The notes below the pieces were generated by a model. That model was not told the DNA's origin, made no database searches, and worked only from the letters and a program-made list of their open reading frames with translations. Below, piece by piece: positions 5,793 to 10,342 of a stretch of 10,342 nucleotides of DNA (position 1 is the first letter of the stretch; each line of letters begins with the position of its first letter). The DNA comes from an uncultured Oscillospiraceae bacterium (GTDB lineage: Bacteria > Bacillota > Clostridia > Oscillospirales > Acutalibacteraceae). The DNA is taken from assembly GCA_905200265.1 (NCBI GenBank), contig CAJKJS010000031.1, positions 1-10,342 of the forward strand. The letters run 5' to 3'. The position numbers and the translations under genes are program-made.

Positions 5793-7877
5793 ATGAGCAA
5801 AGTACCCGAAATGTTCGGCAGCTTGGTTTTTAACGACACGGTTATGAAAGAACGCCTGCCCAAATCCACCTATAAAGCGCTGCAAAAAACCCGCATGGAG
5901 GGCAAACCCCTCGATCCGGAAGTAGCCAATGTGGTTGCTAACGAGATGAAATGTTGGGCTGTGGAACACGGTGCCACACATTTTACCCACTGGTTCCAAC
6001 CCATGACCGGCATTACCGCTGAAAAGCATGACAGCTTCATCGATCCTATTCCCGGTGGAAAAGTCATCATGGAATTTTCGGGGAAAGAGCTGATCAAAGG
6101 CGAGCCCGATGCGTCTTCGTTCCCGTCCGGCGGTCTGCGCGCTACATTTGAAGCCCGTGGATACACCGCTTGGGACCCCACCAGCGACGCTTTCATTAAA
6201 GATGGTTCCCTGTGCATTCCTACGGCGTTCTGCTCTTACGGCGGCGAAGCGCTGGATAAAAAGACCCCGCTGCTCCGCTCCATGGAAGCACTGAGCAAGC
6301 AGGCGGTGCGGGTGCTGCGGCTGTTTGGTGACACCACCACCCAGCGCGTGAACGCTACGGTTGGTCCCGAACAGGAATACTTCCTGGTGGATGATGCCCT
6401 GTATACAAAGAGAAAAGACCTGGTTTATACCGGCCGCACACTGTTCGGCGCTAAACCGCCGAAGGGCCAGGAACTGGAAGATCACTATTTCGGTGTCATT
6501 AAACCCCGGGTTTCGGCTTATATGAAGGACCTGGATGAAGAACTGTGGAAGCTGGGAATCCTGGCGAAAACGAAGCACAACGAAGTGGCTCCGGCTCAGC
6601 ACGAACTGGCTCCCATCTTTACAACGGCCAACGTGGCTACCGATGACAACCAGCTCACCATGGAAATGATGAAGAAAGTGGCGTCCCGCCACGGTATGGC
6701 GTGCCTGCTGCATGAAAAACCCTTCGATGGCGTGAACGGCAGCGGTAAGCACGACAACTGGGCCATTGCTACCGATACCGGTCGCAACCTGCTGGATCCC
6801 GGTGCTTCGCCCCGAGATAATGCCCAGTTCCTGCTGTTTTTGTGTGCTGTGATCCGTGCGGTAGATGAACACCAGGATCTGCTGCGTATTTCGGTGGCTT
6901 CTGCCGGCAACGATCACCGTTTGGGCGCCAACGAAGCACCGCCCGCGATTGTTTCCATGTTCCTGGGGGATGACCTGACGGAAGTGCTGGAATCCATTGC
7001 CAACGGTACCCCTTATGTGCAGAAGGAAAAGGTATATATGAACATCGGTTCGGATGTTCTGCCCGATCTGCCCAAAGATACCACCGACCGTAACCGTACG
7101 TCTCCGTTTGCGTTCACGGGCAATAAGTTCGAATTCCGTATGCTGGGTTCTTCCCAGTCCATTGCCTGCCCGAACATGATGCTCAATACGGCTGTGGCTG
7201 ACGTGCTGTCCCAGTTTGCCGATGAACTGGAAAAGGCCGATGATTTCAACGTAGCTTTGCAGGATTTGATCATCCGTACCTATAAAGAGCATAAGCGCAT
7301 TATCTTTAATGGCAACAACTACAGCGACGAATGGGTTAAGGAAGCCGAAAAGCGCGGTCTGCTGAATCTGCGCACTTTGGCGGATGCTACGCCCCTGTAT
7401 GTAGACGAAAAGAATGTGCAGATGTTCGAAAAGCATCATGTGCTCACCCGTACGGAAGTGGAAGCCCGGTGCGATATCGAACTGGAAAACTATTGGAAGC
7501 AGCTGAACATCGAAGGGCTGACCATGGTGGATATGATCCGCAAAGATATTCTGCCGGCGGTGTGTGCTTGCATGGGCGACCTGTCGCAGGAAGCGGTGAA
7601 CAAAAAAGCGCTGGACGTTTCCATCAGCTTTGAAAAGAAAGTACTGGAAAAGATCAGTGCTTTGGCCGAATCGCTGCATGAAGAAACGGCGAAACTGGCC
7701 CAGCTGCTGGAAAAGAAAGATTTTGCGAACAACTGCGAATGTGCGAAGTATTATGGCACCGAAGTGCTGGGCCAGATGGAAAAGGCCCGTGCTATTGCCG
7801 ATGAACTGGAACTGACGATCGGCCGCAAGTATTGGCCGTTCCCCAGCTACGGTGATCTGTTGTTCAGCGTGCGCTAA
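5793..7877 (+). CDS. glnN: Glutamine synthetase, type III
   Basis: This cytosolic enzyme joins ammonium to glutamate using ATP. The 694-residue length fits type III synthetases (roughly 700-730) and is far above type I (about 450-470). Type III motifs are visible: THWFQPMTG (65-73), MEFSGKELIKGEPDASSFPSGG (93-114), VNATVGPEQEYF (186-197, metal-binding glutamates), KHNEVAPAQHELAP (261-274), NGSGKHDNW (315-323), GNDHRLGANEAPPAIVS (372-388) and RNRTSPFAFTGNKFEFR (433-449). The tail is rich in charged helices, then ends RKYWPFPSYGDLLFSVR. The start at ATG 5793 is preferred over an in-frame GTG at 5781, because that GTG overlaps the ribosome-binding site AGGGAGTGAT (5776-5785). It is monocistronic by structure: its own promoter and leader terminator lie upstream, and a strong terminator lies downstream, before the ammonium channel gene. 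It is divergent from glt. Confidence 0.96.
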   Translation: MSKVPEMFGSLVFNDTVMKERLPKSTYKALQKTRMEGKPLDPEVANVVANEMKCWAVEHGATHFTHWFQPMTGITAEKHDSFIDPIPGGKVIMEFSGKELIKGEPDASSFPSGGLRATFEARGYTAWDPTSDAFIKDGSLCIPTAFCSYGGEALDKKTPLLRSMEALSKQAVRVLRLFGDTTTQRVNATVGPEQEYFLVDDALYTKRKDLVYTGRTLFGAKPPKGQELEDHYFGVIKPRVSAYMKDLDEELWKLGILAKTKHNEVAPAQHELAPIFTTANVATDDNQLTMEMMKKVASRHGMACLLHEKPFDGVNGSGKHDNWAIATDTGRNLLDPGASPRDNAQFLLFLCAVIRAVDEHQDLLRISVASAGNDHRLGANEAPPAIVSMFLGDDLTEVLESIANGTPYVQKEKVYMNIGSDVLPDLPKDTTDRNRTSPFAFTGNKFEFRMLGSSQSIACPNMMLNTAVADVLSQFADELEKADDFNVALQDLIIRTYKEHKRIIFNGNNYSDEWVKEAEKRGLLNLRTLADATPLYVDEKNVQMFEKHHVLTRTEVEARCDIELENYWKQLNIEGLTMVDMIRKDILPAVCACMGDLSQEAVNKKALDVSISFEKKVLEKISALAESLHEETAKLAQLLEKKDFANNCECAKYYGTEVLGQMEKARAIADELELTIGRKYWPFPSYGDLLFSVR

Positions 7878-7923
7878 TCTAAAAGAAACAACCCTTTTAT
7901 TCCGTTACGTTTCAGGGATATGC

Positions 7924-7986
7924 AAAGGCGTGTATCCCGGAAGAAGAACCCTAAAGTGAGGTTCCCTTCCGGATACACGCCTTTTT
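7924..7986 (+). terminator. Intrinsic terminator after glnN
   Basis: AAAGGCGTGTATCC (7924-7937) pairs perfectly with GGATACACGCCTTT (7971-7984). After a bulged C (7938) the stem continues as GGAAG/CTTCC, and further in GAACC/GGTTC closes a 9-nt loop. A T-rich tail (7982-7991, one C) follows. It lies 46 bases after the glnN stop and separates glnN from the ammonium channel gene. Confidence 0.92.
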
Positions 7987-8063
7987 CTTTTGCATTCCCT
8001 GCGGTATGCTGCCCACTTCTGGCGGGCGGTGGTTATAGAAAGAAAACAGAGGAGAGATGACGT

Positions 8064-9806
8064 ATGACCTGGGAAAAGGTCTTAGAGCAGTCCACCAGCA
8101 ATTTATTTGCGGTTTGGTTCCTGATAGGGGCTGTGCTGGTCTTCTTCATGCAATGCGGCTTTGCCATGGTAGAAACCGGCTTTACCCGTGCGAAGAACGC
8201 GGGCAACATCATCATGAAAAACCTGATGGACTTCTGCATTGGCACCGTCGTATTCATGGTTCTCGGTTTTTCGCTGATGATGAGCGAAAACTACCTGTTC
8301 GGTTTTATCGGTGTGCCCGATTTGACCATCTTTACCGATTGGGCCAATTTTAACTGGTCCAGCTTTGTGTTTAACTTAGTGTTCTGTGCCACAGCGGCTA
8401 CCATTGTATCCGGCGCCATGGCCGAACGGACGAAGTTCCTTGCCTACTGTGTGTACAGCGGTGTCATTAGCCTGTTTATCTATCCCATCGAAGCCGGGTG
8501 GATCTGGAATTCTCAGGGCTGGCTCGCCCAGCTCGGGTTTGTGGATTTCGCCGGTTCCTGTGCCATCCACATGGTGGGCGGTATCTCGGCCCTGATCGGC
8601 GCCAAGATCCTTGGGCCCCGTATTGGCAAGTATGAAACCGATGAAAACGGCAAGGTCACGAAGGTGCGCGCGATTCCCGGTCACAGCCTGACCCTGGGCG
8701 CTCTGGGCTGCTTCATTTTGTGGTTTGCCTGGTATGGATTTAACGGTGCAGCGGCCACATCGGTACCGCAGCTGGCTCGTATTCTGGTTTGTACCACCAT
8801 TGCTCCGGCGGTAGCCACGGTAGTTACCATGATCTTTACTTGGGTGCGCAATGGTAAGCCTGATGTATCCATGTGCCTGAACGCCTCTTTAGCTGGCCTG
8901 GTAGCCGTTACGGCTTCCTGTTCTTGTGTGGATGCCCTGGGTTCCACGATTATCGGGATTGTATCCGGTATTTTGATTGTTGTGGCGGTTGAAGTCGTTG
9001 ACCTGAAGCTGCACATTGATGACCCGGTGGGTGCGGTGGCGGTACACTGTGCCAACGGCATCTGGGGTACTCTGGCGGTTGGTCTGTTTTCCACTGAAAC
9101 CGGCCTGTTCTACACCGGCAGCTTTACGCAGCTGGGCGTACAGGCGCTGGGTGTGCTGACAGTAGGCGCCTGGACGGCCGTGTGGATGACCCTTGTATTC
9201 TTTGTTCTCAAGCACACCATTGGCCTGCGTGCCAGTGTGGAAGAAGAAACCCGTGGCCTGGATGTGACGGAACATGGTTTGGATTCCGCTTATGCCGACT
9301 TCCTGCCCATGCCTCCTCAGGTGCTGATGGGCGAAACCAGCAACGCGTTTACGTCGGTGGAAGAAGCCATTTCTGTCAACCACTACCCGGCGGCACTGGG
9401 TGACGTACCGGCCGCTCCGGCTCCCACGCCGGAAGCAGTAGGCGCTAAGCTGACGAAGGTTGTCATGATCTTCAAGGAAAGCCGTTTCGAAGCGGTCAAG
9501 AATGCCATGAACGCACTGGGCGTCAACGGCATGACGGTCACCCACGTACTGGGATGTGGTACCCAGAAGGGCCGCACGCAGTATTACCGCGGTGTCAAGA
9601 TTGATGAAGTGGCCCTGTTGCCGAAGGTGAAGCTGGAAATGGTCATTAGCAAGGTTCCGGTTCAGGATGTCATTGAAGCCGCCAAGAAGGCGCTGTATAC
9701 GGGCCATATTGGCGACGGCAAGATCTTTGTGTATGATGTGGAAAATGTCGTCAAGGTTCGTACCGGTGAAGAAGGATACGATGCCCTGCAGGGTGTAGAT
9801 GATTGA
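8064..9806 (+). CDS. amt: Ammonium channel fused to a C-terminal PII signalling domain
   Basis: The 580-residue protein has an Amt/Rh ammonium channel (about residues 1-388, around 11 hydrophobic segments, no obvious signal peptide). Asp161 in VDFAG, and the pore histidines His169 (CAIHM) and His328 (VAVHC), match AmtB Asp160, His168 and His318. The conserved cytoplasmic tail GLDVTEHG (398-405) is kept. A linker of about 50 residues with an Ala/Pro-rich part (VPAAPAPTPEA) leads to a complete PII domain (about 463-577) with TQKGRTQYYRG, LLPKVKLE and GHIGDGKIFVYD. In PII, Gln39 and Lys90 equivalents are kept (Gln501, Lys553). The uridylylated Tyr51 is absent (Ile513) and the T-loop is one residue longer; Lys85 and Arg101 equivalents are His548 and Lys564. 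The channel is probably gated by its own PII domain, which is inferred. The ATG at 8064 follows GGAGAG by seven bases. No clear promoter is seen in 7987-8063. Confidence 0.95.
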   Translation: MTWEKVLEQSTSNLFAVWFLIGAVLVFFMQCGFAMVETGFTRAKNAGNIIMKNLMDFCIGTVVFMVLGFSLMMSENYLFGFIGVPDLTIFTDWANFNWSSFVFNLVFCATAATIVSGAMAERTKFLAYCVYSGVISLFIYPIEAGWIWNSQGWLAQLGFVDFAGSCAIHMVGGISALIGAKILGPRIGKYETDENGKVTKVRAIPGHSLTLGALGCFILWFAWYGFNGAAATSVPQLARILVCTTIAPAVATVVTMIFTWVRNGKPDVSMCLNASLAGLVAVTASCSCVDALGSTIIGIVSGILIVVAVEVVDLKLHIDDPVGAVAVHCANGIWGTLAVGLFSTETGLFYTGSFTQLGVQALGVLTVGAWTAVWMTLVFFVLKHTIGLRASVEEETRGLDVTEHGLDSAYADFLPMPPQVLMGETSNAFTSVEEAISVNHYPAALGDVPAAPAPTPEAVGAKLTKVVMIFKESRFEAVKNAMNALGVNGMTVTHVLGCGTQKGRTQYYRGVKIDEVALLPKVKLEMVISKVPVQDVIEAAKKALYTGHIGDGKIFVYDVENVVKVRTGEEGYDALQGVDD

Positions 9807-9869
9807 TCCTAAATGACACATCTGATGGAAAACGAGTATAAGCCCCTTTTCACATATCTCCCTATATAA

Positions 9870-9917
9870 GGAGGCGGGCCTGCATCCCATTGGGACGCGG
9901 GCCCGCTTCCTTTTTTT
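9870..9917 (+). terminator. Very stable intrinsic terminator after amt
   Basis: Bases 9870-9883 pair with 9897-9910 over 14 bp, including two G-T pairs. After an A/C mismatch, TCCC (9885-9888) pairs with GGGA (9892-9895) around the loop ATT. Seven T residues (9911-9917) follow. On the minus strand the downstream sequence is only TTATATA, so termination of the converging acetyltransferase gene would be weaker. The T-tract overlaps that gene's stop codon. Confidence 0.93.
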
Positions 9918-10342
9918 ATTTGGATTCGTGTTTTGGTTCCATACCTACCATGTTTTGGTATACGCTGTGGGCCGGGTCACCACCGGGAATAAACGTGGCG
10001 CCCACGGTTTTGCGGTAAAACTCCGCCGCATCGCTTACCCAGCCGATCACGGCATAGGCGTAGCCTTTTAGGCGCATGGCCCATAAACACGCTAGCAGTA
10101 AACTGCGGCCAATGCCTCGTTCACGGGCATCTTGCCGTACACCGGTAGGGCCAAAAAAGTTAAGAGCTGACACGTCATAGCACGCAAACCCCAAAATTTC
10201 CCCTGCCTCTTCCGCGATAAAGCAAGTGCCCGGCACTTGCAACAGGGCTGTTTCAGCCTCCAGGCCCCACCCTTCGTGGAACTGCTCCCGAATAAACCGG
10301 AGGGTTTTATCCCGGTCACCGGGGACTGCACGTTTATTTTGA
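9916..10342 (-). CDS. GNAT-family N-acetyltransferase (partial, 5' end outside window)
   Basis: The frame is open from the window edge to a TAA at 9918-9916, giving 141 visible C-terminal residues. The first residues (RAVPGDRDKTLRFIREQF) resemble the beta1-alpha1 start of GNAT proteins. FFGPTGVRQDARERGIGRSLL contains the acetyl-CoA pyrophosphate-binding motif R-x-x-G-I-G, followed by an amphipathic helix, and DAAEFYRKTVGATFIPGG matches the usual C-terminal FYxxxGF-type segment. It probably transfers an acetyl group from acetyl-CoA; the substrate cannot be told. An internal TTG at 10242 could be mistaken for the start, but it would remove the first strand and helix, so the real start lies beyond the window. 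It converges on amt and shows no visible link to nitrogen assimilation. Confidence 0.83.
   Translation of the reverse strand, partial: QNKRAVPGDRDKTLRFIREQFHEGWGLEAETALLQVPGTCFIAEEAGEILGFACYDVSALNFFGPTGVRQDARERGIGRSLLLACLWAMRLKGYAYAVIGWVSDAAEFYRKTVGATFIPGGDPAHSVYQNMVGMEPKHESK

Noticed and set aside
5769..7679. A 636-codon open frame on the minus strand, antisense to the glutamine synthetase gene
   Set aside because: The plus-strand frame has clear glutamine synthetase III motifs along its length. The antisense translation is His/Gln/Phe-rich with no recognisable domain, as expected from codon bias. It also has no ribosome-binding context or operon neighbour.
10092..10331. A 79-codon minus-strand frame overlapping the acetyltransferase gene
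   Set aside because: The neighbouring frame encodes a GNAT motif and is open to the window edge; this one shows no domain and is a shadow.

Overview
This window is a nitrogen-assimilation locus. It resembles a strictly anaerobic, moderately GC-rich Firmicute, perhaps a member of the Negativicutes such as an Acidaminococcus or Phascolarctobacterium relative. The taxonomic guess is an inference from gene content: type III glutamine synthetase, a split ferredoxin-type glutamate synthase and an ammonium channel fused to PII. No ribosomal gene is present to confirm it.

Layout. (i) Bases 1-132 are the 3' end of an unrecognised plus-strand gene, followed by a bidirectional terminator. (ii) Bases 201-5227, minus strand, hold a tight five-gene operon for a split glutamate synthase. 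In transcription order it encodes a class II glutaminase, a ferredoxin-FMN synthase subunit, a 16-cysteine polyferredoxin, an FAD/NAD(P)-type oxidoreductase and a GXGXG beta-helix subunit. Three junctions overlap by 1-4 bases and one has a 14-base gap. (iii) Bases 5228-5792 (565 bases) are an AT-rich divergent regulatory region. It holds a near-consensus promoter in each direction, a perfect 15-bp inverted repeat against the glt -35 box, a cluster of TTGCAA palindromes in pairs 21-22 bp apart, a hairpin in the glt leader, and a terminator with a competing hairpin in the glnN leader. I see no convincing gene in it. (iv) Bases 5793-7877, plus strand, encode a type III glutamine synthetase and end at a strong terminator. 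(v) Bases 8064-9806, plus strand, encode an Amt ammonium channel with a complete PII domain fused to its C-terminus, followed by a very stable terminator. (vi) Bases 9916-10342, minus strand, are the 3' part of a GNAT acetyltransferase gene cut by the window edge.

How it works together (family knowledge plus inference): Amt-PII admits ammonium and probably senses effectors through its own PII domain. GS III fixes ammonium into glutamine. The split GOGAT transfers the glutamine amide to 2-oxoglutarate, with electrons probably supplied by reduced ferredoxin or by NAD(P)H through the oxidoreductase and polyferredoxin. The divergent control region probably coordinates the GS and GOGAT arms.

The gene families are known. 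The least explained parts are the phased TTGCAA/inverted-repeat operator array, the leader RNA of glnN, and the T-loop of the fused PII domain, which lacks the uridylylation tyrosine.
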